Assembly (NCBI GenBank): GCA_947506075.1
Contig: CANNNN010000037.1
Span: 1 to 12,528, forward strand
DNA: 12,528 nucleotides
DNA from: Methylococcaceae bacterium
GTDB taxonomy: Bacteria; Pseudomonadota; Gammaproteobacteria; Methylococcales; Methylomonadaceae
Direction of reading: 5' to 3'
Of the stretch, positions 1 through 6,011 are shown in pieces. The notes under the pieces were generated by a model that was given only the letters and a program-made list of their open reading frames with translations, ran no database searches and was not told where the DNA came from. The position numbers and the translations under genes are program-made. Numbering within the stretch: the first letter of the stretch is position 1; the number at the start of each line of letters is the position of its first letter.

Positions 1-10
1 GAATTGCGTA

Positions 11-1231
11 ATGCTGGAAATTCTATTAGGGATCATAATTTTCACGGCTTTTGTTATAGCACTGGTATTTGTTATTATCGGCGCTAAAAGCAAACTGGTC
101 GCTGAAGGCGATGTTGAGATCCTGATCAATAATGAAAAGAAAATTCATGTGCCGGTGGGTTCAAAGCTGTTAACCGCTTTAGCCGATAATGGTTTGTTTG
201 TTTCTTCGGCTTGCGGCGGCGGCGGTACTTGCGCTCAGTGCAAAGTCGTCGTGCATTCCGGCGGTGGTGAGATTTTACCGACGGAACTGGCCCATATTAC
301 CAAGCGCGAAGCGGCTCATGGCGAACGTCTTTCTTGCCAGGTTTCGGTCAAGCATGACATGGTCATCGAAGTCGAAGATGAAGTGTTTGGTGTCAAGAAA
401 TGGGAATGTACCGTTAAGTCCAACAGCAACGTTGCGACCTTCATCAAGGAGCTGGTACTGCAATTACCGGCAGGCGAGGAAATCAATTATCGGGCTGGCG
501 GTTATATTCAGATTGAATGTCCTGAGCATATCGCCAAATATAGCGATTTCGACGTTGAAGAAAAGTTCCGTGATGACTGGAATAAATTCAATCTATGGCG
601 TTTTGTATCTGATGTGAAAGAACCTGCGTTGCGCGCTTATTCGATGGCAAGTTATCCTGAAGAAAAGGAAATCATGCTGAACGTCCGTATCGCGACGCCG
701 CCTCCCGGTGCTGCCGATTCTGTTCCGCCCGGCATCATGTCTTCTTATATCTTTAACCTGAAGCCCGGCGATAAATGCATTATTTCCGGCCCTTATGGCG
801 AATTTTATGCTAAAGAGACTGAAGCAGAAATGGTGTTTGTGGGCGGTGGTGCCGGTATGGCGCCGATGCGTTCGCATATCTTTGACCAGTTACGCAGGCT
901 GAAATCCAAGCGTAAAATGTCTTTCTGGTACGGCGCTCGTAGCAAGCGTGAAATGTTCTATGTAGAAGATTTTGATATGCTGGCCAAGGAAAATGACAAT
1001 TTTGAATGGCATGTAGCCTTGTCTGATCCGTTACCGGACGACAACTGGACAGGTTACACAGGCTTTATTCATAATGTATTGTTTGAAGAATACCTGAAGA
1101 ACCATCCGGCTCCTGAAGATTGTGAGTTTTACATGTGTGGTCCGCCGATGATGAACTCGGCGGTAATCAAGATGTTGTTGGATAATGGCGTAGAGCCTGA
1201 GAACATCATGTTGGATGACTTTGGTGGCTAG
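11..1231 (+). CDS. nqrF: Na+-translocating NADH:quinone reductase subunit F
   Basis: NqrF is the NADH-oxidising entry subunit of the inner-membrane Na+-NQR complex; it passes electrons from NADH through FAD to a 2Fe-2S centre and on to the rest of the Na+ pump. The 406-residue protein has one N-terminal membrane helix (about residues 3-24), then a ferredoxin domain whose cluster ligands are visible as Cys68, Cys74, Cys77 and Cys109. An FAD-binding RAYSMAS motif lies at 208-214, an NADH-binding GGGAGMAP at 278-285 and the C-terminal CGPPMM at 376-381. Length matches the family (about 407). The ATG overlaps a TAA at 9-11 (TAATG), which fits translational coupling to an upstream gene, expected to be nqrE, but too little of that gene is present to identify it. 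No key residue is missing. Confidence 0.97.
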   Translation: MLEILLGIIIFTAFVIALVFVIIGAKSKLVAEGDVEILINNEKKIHVPVGSKLLTALADNGLFVSSACGGGGTCAQCKVVVHSGGGEILPTELAHITKREAAHGERLSCQVSVKHDMVIEVEDEVFGVKKWECTVKSNSNVATFIKELVLQLPAGEEINYRAGGYIQIECPEHIAKYSDFDVEEKFRDDWNKFNLWRFVSDVKEPALRAYSMASYPEEKEIMLNVRIATPPPGAADSVPPGIMSSYIFNLKPGDKCIISGPYGEFYAKETEAEMVFVGGGAGMAPMRSHIFDQLRRLKSKRKMSFWYGARSKREMFYVEDFDMLAKENDNFEWHVALSDPLPDDNWTGYTGFIHNVLFEEYLKNHPAPEDCEFYMCGPPMMNSAVIKMLLDNGVEPENIMLDDFGG

Positions 1232-1239
1232 ATCCGGAA

Positions 1240-1257
1240 TACAAACCTAGGTTTGTA
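1240..1257. repeat. 18-bp perfect palindrome after nqrF
   Basis: Positions 1240-1248 are the exact reverse complement of 1249-1257 (TACAAACCT / AGGTTTGTA), beginning 9 bp after the nqrF stop. As DNA it could be a dimeric-protein operator; as RNA it could form a 7-bp stem with a CTAG loop just before the nqrF terminator. No function can be assigned from sequence alone. Confidence 0.6.
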
Positions 1258-1263
1258 CTTTTG

Positions 1264-1303
1264 AAAACGAGGAGTTAGGTGTAACCTGCTCCTCGTTTTT
1301 TAT
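1264..1303 (+). terminator. Intrinsic terminator downstream of nqrF
   Basis: An 11-bp stem (1264-1274 with 1289-1299, AAAACGAGGAG against CTCCTCGTTTT) is extended by a 4-bp inner stem (1277-1280 with 1284-1287) around a GTA loop and is followed by a T-rich tail. This is a strong Rho-independent terminator for the nqr operon. It lies before nqrM, so nqrM depends on read-through or on a promoter I could not identify. Confidence 0.88.
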
Positions 1304-1334
1304 TTAAGGCTTACAGATTTTATGGGGTGATACG

Positions 1335-1526
1335 ATGACTTATTTTTTAGTGACTTTTGCGGTTATGTTAATTGTTATTGCAATTATGGCCGTAGGTGTT
1401 ATTTTTGGCAGACGCGCAATCAAAGGTTCATGCGGCGGCGGTATGAGCAAAGCGGAATGCGTGTGTGTGGAAAAATGTGATAAAAGAAAGAAGATGGACG
1501 CCGAGGCCAATTTACAAGGATCGTAG
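1335..1526 (+). CDS. nqrM: Na+-NQR maturation protein NqrM
   Basis: NqrM (former DUF539) is a small membrane-anchored Cys-rich protein needed to assemble active Na+-NQR; in the family it is linked to iron delivery to the NqrD/NqrE site. The 63-residue product has one hydrophobic helix (about residues 4-24), a basic patch (GRRAIKG), then the family Cys pattern: Cys33 in SCGGGMS, Cys42 and Cys44 in ECVC, and Cys48. A GGGGTG Shine-Dalgarno lies at 1324-1329 before the ATG. It follows nqrF by 103 nt with a terminator in between. In Vibrio apbE, the flavin transferase for NqrB and NqrC, sits between nqrF and nqrM; here it does not, so it must be elsewhere. Confidence 0.92.
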   Translation: MTYFLVTFAVMLIVIAIMAVGVIFGRRAIKGSCGGGMSKAECVCVEKCDKRKKMDAEANLQGS

Positions 1527-1553
1527 AGAAAGTTGATTAATGGCCGCAGATAC

Positions 1554-1582
1554 CTAGTTCCCACGCAGCGTGTGGGAACTAG
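1554..1582. repeat. REP-like palindromic element (TTCCCACGC type)
   Basis: A 13-bp inverted repeat (1554-1566 with 1570-1582, one G.T wobble) encloses the 3-nt loop AGC. The core TTCCCACGC/GTGTGGGAA belongs to a dispersed intergenic palindrome type that I recall from several aquatic bacterial genomes, where spurious translation gives VPTQRVGTR-like peptides. It sits 27 nt after nqrM and 28 nt before the CBS-protein start. There is no T-tract, so it is not a standard terminator. Confidence 0.82.
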
Positions 1583-1610
1583 AAATAACAATAATAATCA
1601 GGAGTACGTC

Positions 1611-2003
1611 ATGCTGGCAAAAATTACTGTTGCAGATTATATGACCAAAAAATTAGTCACCTTGGCTCAAGACACGCCGGTGAATGATGCGGTCAAGAAA
1701 ATGTTGGATCACAAAATCACCTGTGCGCCGGTTATTGATAGCAAAGGTCAGTTGCTGGGTATGTTTTCTGAAAAAGACGGCATGAAAGTCTTTTTGGACA
1801 GTGTTTACAATCAAGGCATGAGCGGAACAGTCGGCGATTACATGAACACGGAAGCGGTCAGTGTCGATGCTGGGTCCAGTATTGTCGATCTGGCTGAAAA
1901 ATTTCAGAAGTCTCAGGTAAGAAGTATTCCTGTTTATCAGAATGGGAGCTTCGTTGGCGTGATCAGCCGCACCGATGTTTTAAAAGCCCTGGTTGCGATT
2001 TAA
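1611..2003 (+). CDS. Two-CBS-domain protein
   Basis: This 130-residue soluble protein is almost entirely a tandem CBS pair, the module that binds adenosyl ligands (AMP, ATP, SAM) and usually acts as a sensor or regulator. CBS1 covers about residues 7-62 (DYMTKKLVTL, then CAPVIDSKGQLLGMFSEKD) and CBS2 about 74-129 (DYMNTEAVSV, then RSIPVYQNGSFVGVISRTD). The SEKD and SRTD ends match the nucleotide-binding S/T-x-x-D signature. The start is the ATG at 1611, which has AGGAG at 1600-1604; an in-frame ATG at 1533 would force translation through the REP palindrome. There is no enzyme or transporter domain, so the target is unknown. It lies 5 nt upstream of sbcB and is probably co-transcribed with it. 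Confidence 0.9.
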   Translation: MLAKITVADYMTKKLVTLAQDTPVNDAVKKMLDHKITCAPVIDSKGQLLGMFSEKDGMKVFLDSVYNQGMSGTVGDYMNTEAVSVDAGSSIVDLAEKFQKSQVRSIPVYQNGSFVGVISRTDVLKALVAI

Positions 2004-2008
2004 ATAAC

Positions 2009-3493
2009 ATGGCCGAGCGTAGTCATGATCTGCAAACCTTTTATTGGCATGACTACGAAACCTTCGGTATAGATCCTCGTAGAGACAGGGCAGTACAATT
2101 CGCGGGTGTTCGTACCGATTTTGATTTCAATGTCGTAGACGAACCGTTGGTTGTTTACTGCAAGCCTGCCGACGACTGTCTTCCTCATCCTGAGGCCTGT
2201 TTAATCACCGGCATTACCCCGCAACTCGCCGAACAAAAAGGCGTGCCCGAAGCCGAGTTCATTCGTCTGATTCATCAGCAATTAGCTCAGCCCAATACCT
2301 GTACCCTGGGTTATAACAGTCTGCGTTTTGATGACGAGGTCACCCGTAACTGTCTGTATCGAAATTTTTATGATCCTTATGCGAGAGAATGGCAGAACGG
2401 TAATTCGCGCTGGGATTTAATCGATGTGGTCAGGGCGGCTAGGGCTCTGCGTCCGGAGGGTATTGTGTGGCCGGATAACGAGCAGGGTAGTCCAAGTTTT
2501 AGGCTGGAGCAGCTCACATTAGCCAATGGCATTGCTCATGAGGCGGCACATGATGCCCTGTCGGATGTCTATGCGACGATTGCTATCACTAAATTGGTTA
2601 AGCAGGCACAGCCCAGGCTATATCAGTTCCTGTTACAGCACCGGGTTAAAGCCGAAGTGCTTGGTTTGCTGCAGTTAGGCGATTTTAAGCCGGTAGTGCA
2701 TGTTTCAGGTAAATATCTTGCGACTAAAAACTGCCTAGCTATAGTGCTTGCGGTTTGTAAGCACCCAACGAATAGTAATGGTGTTATTGTTTATGATTTG
2801 TCGATTGATCCTGAGCCTATGCTTAGTTTGTCTGTCGAAGATATTCAGCAGAGAATCTTTACCTCAAATGCTGAGCTGCCAGAAGGTGTGGCAAGAATTC
2901 CGCTAAAAACTGTGCATATAAACAAATGCCCGGTTCTGGCACCCGTGTCTGTGATCAGGCCCGAGGATGCAAAGCGATTGGAGTTGGATCTGGACTTATG
3001 CAGCGCTCATATCGACAGGATTAAAGCCGCCAGCGGTTTGGCTGAAAAGTTGGCGGCCGTGTTTGGTCGGCAAGGCTATGTCGAACAAGAAGCCGCTAGC
3101 GGTGAGCAAAGTCGGGCCGATCCCGATCTAGAGATTTACAGTGGCGGTTTTTTTTCTGACAGCGATAAAAAACAAATGGCTAAAGTTAGGCTAACTTCAC
3201 CCGATAAATTAGCCAAGACGGTATTCAGTTTTACAGATAGCCGACTCCCTGAGATGTTGTTTAGATACCGAGCAAGGAATTATCCGCAAACGCTGACTCC
3301 CGATGAGCAAATCAGGTGGGATGAGTTTTGTGTCAACCGACTAATCGGTAGGCAAGAGGGTTCGGGCGTTTCATTGGGTGATTATTTCAAGCGCTTGGAA
3401 GAGTTGCGTTGTGAGCCGCAGGTCAATGTCGAGATTATTGCTGCGCTGGAGGCTTATGCGCAAGACAAAATCCAGAAGCTTGGCATTGAATAG
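2009..3493 (+). CDS. sbcB: Exodeoxyribonuclease I
   Basis: Exonuclease I degrades single-stranded DNA 3' to 5' and acts in methyl-directed mismatch repair, recombination and removal of excess single strands. The 494-residue protein (E. coli 475) has the DEDDh exonuclease domain first: Asp15 and Glu17 in HDYETFG, Asp108 in RFDDEVTRN, His181 and Asp186 in AHDALSD, matching E. coli catalytic numbering. The central segment with HVSG (231-234) and VHINKCPVLA (302-311), and the C-terminal helical domain with YNGFF-like YSGGFFSDSD and LLFNYRARN-like MLFRYRARN motifs, are present. The extra length is mostly around residues 355-375. The ATG follows the CBS stop by 5 nt with no clear Shine-Dalgarno, suggesting coupled translation. 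Confidence 0.97.
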   Translation: MAERSHDLQTFYWHDYETFGIDPRRDRAVQFAGVRTDFDFNVVDEPLVVYCKPADDCLPHPEACLITGITPQLAEQKGVPEAEFIRLIHQQLAQPNTCTLGYNSLRFDDEVTRNCLYRNFYDPYAREWQNGNSRWDLIDVVRAARALRPEGIVWPDNEQGSPSFRLEQLTLANGIAHEAAHDALSDVYATIAITKLVKQAQPRLYQFLLQHRVKAEVLGLLQLGDFKPVVHVSGKYLATKNCLAIVLAVCKHPTNSNGVIVYDLSIDPEPMLSLSVEDIQQRIFTSNAELPEGVARIPLKTVHINKCPVLAPVSVIRPEDAKRLELDLDLCSAHIDRIKAASGLAEKLAAVFGRQGYVEQEAASGEQSRADPDLEIYSGGFFSDSDKKQMAKVRLTSPDKLAKTVFSFTDSRLPEMLFRYRARNYPQTLTPDEQIRWDEFCVNRLIGRQEGSGVSLGDYFKRLEELRCEPQVNVEIIAALEAYAQDKIQKLGIE

Positions 3494-3499
3494 CAGGTC

Positions 3500-3533
3500 T
3501 CGTGCTTTGCTCATGGGGTAGTCGAAAGCACGA
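3500..3533 (+). other. Hairpin after sbcB, possible weak terminator
   Basis: TCGTGCTTT (3500-3508) pairs exactly with AAAGCACGA (3525-3533) around a 16-nt loop, 7 nt after the sbcB stop. There is no T-tract afterwards, so intrinsic termination is not well supported; it may be an mRNA 3'-end stabiliser or a Rho-dependent end. Confidence 0.4.
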
Positions 3534-3691
3534 AAGCTTATATAGCGCATTCTTTTGAGCGGTAGCTGTTGAGTGCTAATAAATGTTTACTGGCAAGTCT
3601 AATTGTTTTTTAATGCAGCAGTTGGGTCCTTTCATTTGATGCTTTCCAGGGTAATTCTTTAAGCGCGGACATTGTTTGAAATCACTGATAT

Positions 3692-3719
3692 TTGTCCATT
3701 ATTTAGATTTAGTTATAAA
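3692..3719 (+). promoter_or_regulatory. Upstream sigma70-like promoter for the tRNA operon
   Basis: TTGTCC (3692-3697) and TATAAA (3714-3719) are separated by 16 bp. This is a second, weaker promoter candidate about 45 nt upstream of the tRNA, in an AT-rich stretch. It is based on consensus matching only. Confidence 0.4.
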
Positions 3720-3723
3720 TAGC

Positions 3724-3751
3724 TTGCTTAATCTCGGCAATGCCTTATAAT
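3724..3751 (+). promoter_or_regulatory. Sigma70-like promoter of the initiator tRNA
   Basis: A perfect TATAAT -10 box (3746-3751) lies 16 bp downstream of TTGCTT (3724-3729). Transcription would begin near 3758, giving a leader of only about 6 nt before the tRNA 5' end. This is the expected main promoter of the metY-rimP-nusA-infB operon. Confidence 0.7.
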
Positions 3752-3763
3752 AGTCGAATCAAT

Positions 3764-3840
<77 letters not shown>

Positions 3841-3849
3841 TATTTAAAA

Positions 3850-3863
3850 CTGCATGGATGCAG
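3850..3863 (+). other. Short hairpin downstream of the tRNA
   Basis: CTGCAT (3850-3855) and ATGCAG (3858-3863) form a perfect 6-bp inverted repeat with a 2-nt spacer, 9 nt after the tRNA CCA. It may contribute to 3' processing of the tRNA precursor; this is inference only. Confidence 0.3.
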
Positions 3864-3895
3864 GTGATTGAGTGACTATTGGATTGGTTACTGAG

Positions 3896-3921
3896 AACCC
3901 CATTTTGGGGTTTTTTGTTTT
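3896..3921 (+). terminator. Intrinsic terminator 1 between tRNA and rimP
   Basis: AACCCC (3896-3901) pairs with GGGGTT (3907-3912) around ATTTT, followed by a T-rich tract through 3921. It lies 55 nt after the tRNA, so some transcripts should end here after making tRNA only. Confidence 0.82.
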
Positions 3922-3960
3922 CTGGGCTTTGGTAAATAAGCTCGGTGTGAATGTTAATGG

Positions 3961-3984
3961 AAGAGCCTGCGGCTCTTTTTTTTT
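3961..3984 (+). terminator. Intrinsic terminator 2, in the rimP leader
   Basis: AAGAGCC (3961-3967) pairs exactly with GGCTCTT (3971-3977) around a TGC loop and runs into nine T residues (3976-3984). It ends 23 nt before the rimP ATG. Two tandem terminators between the tRNA and the protein genes imply regulated read-through or a promoter between them; I found no convincing promoter in the 40 bp that separates them. Confidence 0.87.
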
Positions 3985-4007
3985 GTGCGAAAGTAAGTGA
4001 GAACAAG

Positions 4008-4493
4008 ATGAAACAGGCTCCTGAGCATTTGGTTAATCTGATCGAACCAATTGTTGAAGGTTTAGGTTATGAATGCGTAGGCATTGAATATAATCCTCAT
4101 CCTAAACATGGTCTGTTAAGAATATTTATTGATAGCGAGAACGGGATTTTGGTTGAAGACTGCACTAAAGTCAGTCATCAAGTCAGTGGGGTCATGGATG
4201 TCGAAGATCCGATAATAGGTAACTATTCATTAGAGGTTTCTTCTCCGGGTGAAGACCGGCCTTTCTTTAAGGTGAGCCAATTCGAACGATATATAGGCAG
4301 TACGGTCTTAGTGCATTTATTTAAAGCCATAGACGGCCGAAGAAAAATTACTGGCCTGATTGCAAAAGTTGAAGATGATACGATTACGCTTCAGGAAGGC
4401 GAGCAGAATTATGAGGTTCCATTTATCGCGATGAGTAAAGCGCGTTTGGTTCCTGAGTATTTAATTGATAAGGGGGGGCGCAGTGGCAAATAA
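4008..4493 (+). CDS. rimP: Ribosome maturation factor RimP
   Basis: RimP (YhbC) binds the immature 30S subunit and promotes late 16S rRNA maturation and ribosomal-protein assembly. The 161-residue protein (E. coli about 150) has the N-terminal alpha/beta domain with GLGYECVGIEY (18-28), LRIFID (37-42) and the family motif LEVSSPGEDRPF (75-86), then an SH3-like C-terminal domain from about residue 92. The start is placed at the ATG at 4008 because the longer in-frame ATG at 3951 would translate through terminator 2 and add 19 residues (MLMEEPAALFF...) unlike the family. The Shine-Dalgarno is weak (GTGAGA, about 3997-4002). The gene overlaps nusA by 11 bp. Confidence 0.95.
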   Translation: MKQAPEHLVNLIEPIVEGLGYECVGIEYNPHPKHGLLRIFIDSENGILVEDCTKVSHQVSGVMDVEDPIIGNYSLEVSSPGEDRPFFKVSQFERYIGSTVLVHLFKAIDGRRKITGLIAKVEDDTITLQEGEQNYEVPFIAMSKARLVPEYLIDKGGRSGK

Positions 4494-6000
4494 AGAAATT
4501 TTATTGGTGGTGGATGTTTTTTCGAATGAAAAAGACATTGAAAAGGAAATTGTTTTCCAAGCCATAGAATCAGCATTGGAAGCGGCTACTATCAAGCGTC
4601 ACGTGAATCAAATTAAAGCGCGCGTCAGAATTGACAGAAAAACCGGCGACTACGTAACCTATAGAGGTTGGGATGTGGTTGATGCGAACAGTCAAATTGA
4701 CGGTGATGTGGAGTTTCCCGAGACCCAGGTTTTGTTGGAGGTTGCAAGACTTGACAATCCGGATGTCCAGGTCGGTGATGTGGTGGAAGAAGAGATTGAT
4801 TCTGTCGATTTCGGACGTATCGCCGCTCAAACGGCTAAGCAGGTTATCATTCACAAGGTCAGGGAAGCCGAGCGCAAGAAAATTGTTGATGCTTATCAAA
4901 GCCGCGTCGGTGAATTGATAACCGGTGTCGTAAAGCGCATTGAAAAGGGCAGTGTTTATCTGGATTTAGGCGGACATGTGGAAGCCTATATTGCCAAGGA
5001 AGACATGATTCCCCGCGAAGCTATACGTATTGGTGACAGAATCAGGGGTTATTTGAAGGATGTGCGCTTGGAGCCTCGCGGCCCTCAATTATTTGTCAGT
5101 CGGACGGCGCCGGAATTACTGATTGCATTGTTCCGCCTTGAAGTGCCTGAAGTCGGTGAAGGCCTGATCGAAGTAATGGGGGCGGCGCGTGATCCTGGTT
5201 CCAGAGCCAAGATTGCGGTCAAAGGCAACGATCCGAGACTTGATCCGGTAGGCGCTTGCGTCGGCATGAGAGGGTCCAGGGTGCAGACGGTTTCAAATGA
5301 GCTGGCCGGTGAGCGTGTTGATATTATCCTTTGGAATGGCAGCGATGCTCAATATGTCATCAATGCGATGTCACCGGCTGAGATTCAGTCCATTGTCGTC
5401 GATGAAGATAAGCACAGCATGGATCTTGCGGTCAGTTCGGATAACTTGTCTCAGGCGATCGGTCGGGGCGGCCAAAATGTGCGCCTGGCAACTCAGTTAA
5501 CGGGCTGGGAGTTGAATGTTATTGATGCTTCCAAGGCGGAAGAGAGTAGCGAAGCCGAGGCCGACAAGATCATCCAGTTGTTTGTCGAGCAACTGGGAGT
5601 CGATGAAGATATTGCGTTGATTTTGGTTGAAGAGGGTTTTAATACGGTTGAAGAAATCGCCTATGTTCCAGTTAGTGAAATGCTGGAAATTGAGGGCTTT
5701 GATGAAGATCTGGTTATTGCTCTCAGAAGTCGCGCTAAAGATGCGCTGCTGATCAACGCGATTGCAGCTGAAGAAGAAATAGAGACGGCAGAACCTGCAC
5801 AGGATTTGCTGGAAATGGACGGCATGGACAAGGATTTGGCTTATGAAATGGCCAGTCATGGCATTATAACGATGGATGATTTGGCAGAGCAGGCGGTTGA
5901 TGATTTGTTGATTTTTCCAGGAATGAACGAAGATCGGGCGGCAAAGTTGATTATGAAGGCGCGTGAGCCTTGGTTTGCTGAGGAACAGGCGAGTAGGTAA
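4483..6000 (+). CDS. nusA: Transcription termination/antitermination protein NusA
   Basis: NusA binds RNA polymerase and nascent RNA, enhancing pausing and intrinsic termination and joining antitermination complexes on rRNA operons. The 505-residue product (E. coli 495) shows the RNAP-binding N-terminal domain (1-135), an S1 domain (about 141-205), KH1 with GMRG at 261-264, KH2 with GRGG at 327-330, and the two C-terminal acidic repeats (about 360-425 and 440-500) typical of gammaproteobacteria. The start is the GTG at 4483, giving MANKEILL as in the family; an in-frame TTG at 4465 adds six unrelated residues. Its Shine-Dalgarno lies in AGGGGGGG (4471-4478), inside the end of rimP, so translation is coupled to rimP. 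Confidence 0.97.
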   Translation: MANKEILLVVDVFSNEKDIEKEIVFQAIESALEAATIKRHVNQIKARVRIDRKTGDYVTYRGWDVVDANSQIDGDVEFPETQVLLEVARLDNPDVQVGDVVEEEIDSVDFGRIAAQTAKQVIIHKVREAERKKIVDAYQSRVGELITGVVKRIEKGSVYLDLGGHVEAYIAKEDMIPREAIRIGDRIRGYLKDVRLEPRGPQLFVSRTAPELLIALFRLEVPEVGEGLIEVMGAARDPGSRAKIAVKGNDPRLDPVGACVGMRGSRVQTVSNELAGERVDIILWNGSDAQYVINAMSPAEIQSIVVDEDKHSMDLAVSSDNLSQAIGRGGQNVRLATQLTGWELNVIDASKAEESSEAEADKIIQLFVEQLGVDEDIALILVEEGFNTVEEIAYVPVSEMLEIEGFDEDLVIALRSRAKDALLINAIAAEEEIETAEPAQDLLEMDGMDKDLAYEMASHGIITMDDLAEQAVDDLLIFPGMNEDRAAKLIMKAREPWFAEEQASR

Positions 6001-6011
6001 GGGGTTAGAAA

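Noticed and set aside
1340..1591. Minus-strand ORF of 83 codons across nqrM and the REP element
   Set aside because: It starts in the palindrome (LVPTRCVGTR) and is otherwise antisense to nqrM; no ribosome site or family match.
1533..1610. Longer CBS-protein start at 1533
   Set aside because: The extra 26 residues are the translated REP palindrome (VPTQRVGTR) plus a poly-Asn stretch; the ATG at 1611 has AGGAG in place.
3148..3155. Eight-T run inside sbcB as a possible terminator or slippage site
   Set aside because: No hairpin precedes it and it encodes the conserved GGFFSD motif in frame; no sign of frameshift.
3951..4007. Longer rimP start at the ATG at 3951
   Set aside because: It would translate through the second terminator hairpin and its T-run, adding 19 residues not like RimP; the ATG at 4008 gives the normal N-terminus.
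4465..4482. TTG start for nusA at 4465
   Set aside because: It adds six unrelated residues; the GTG at 4483 gives the conserved ANKEILL start and is well placed after the G-rich Shine-Dalgarno.
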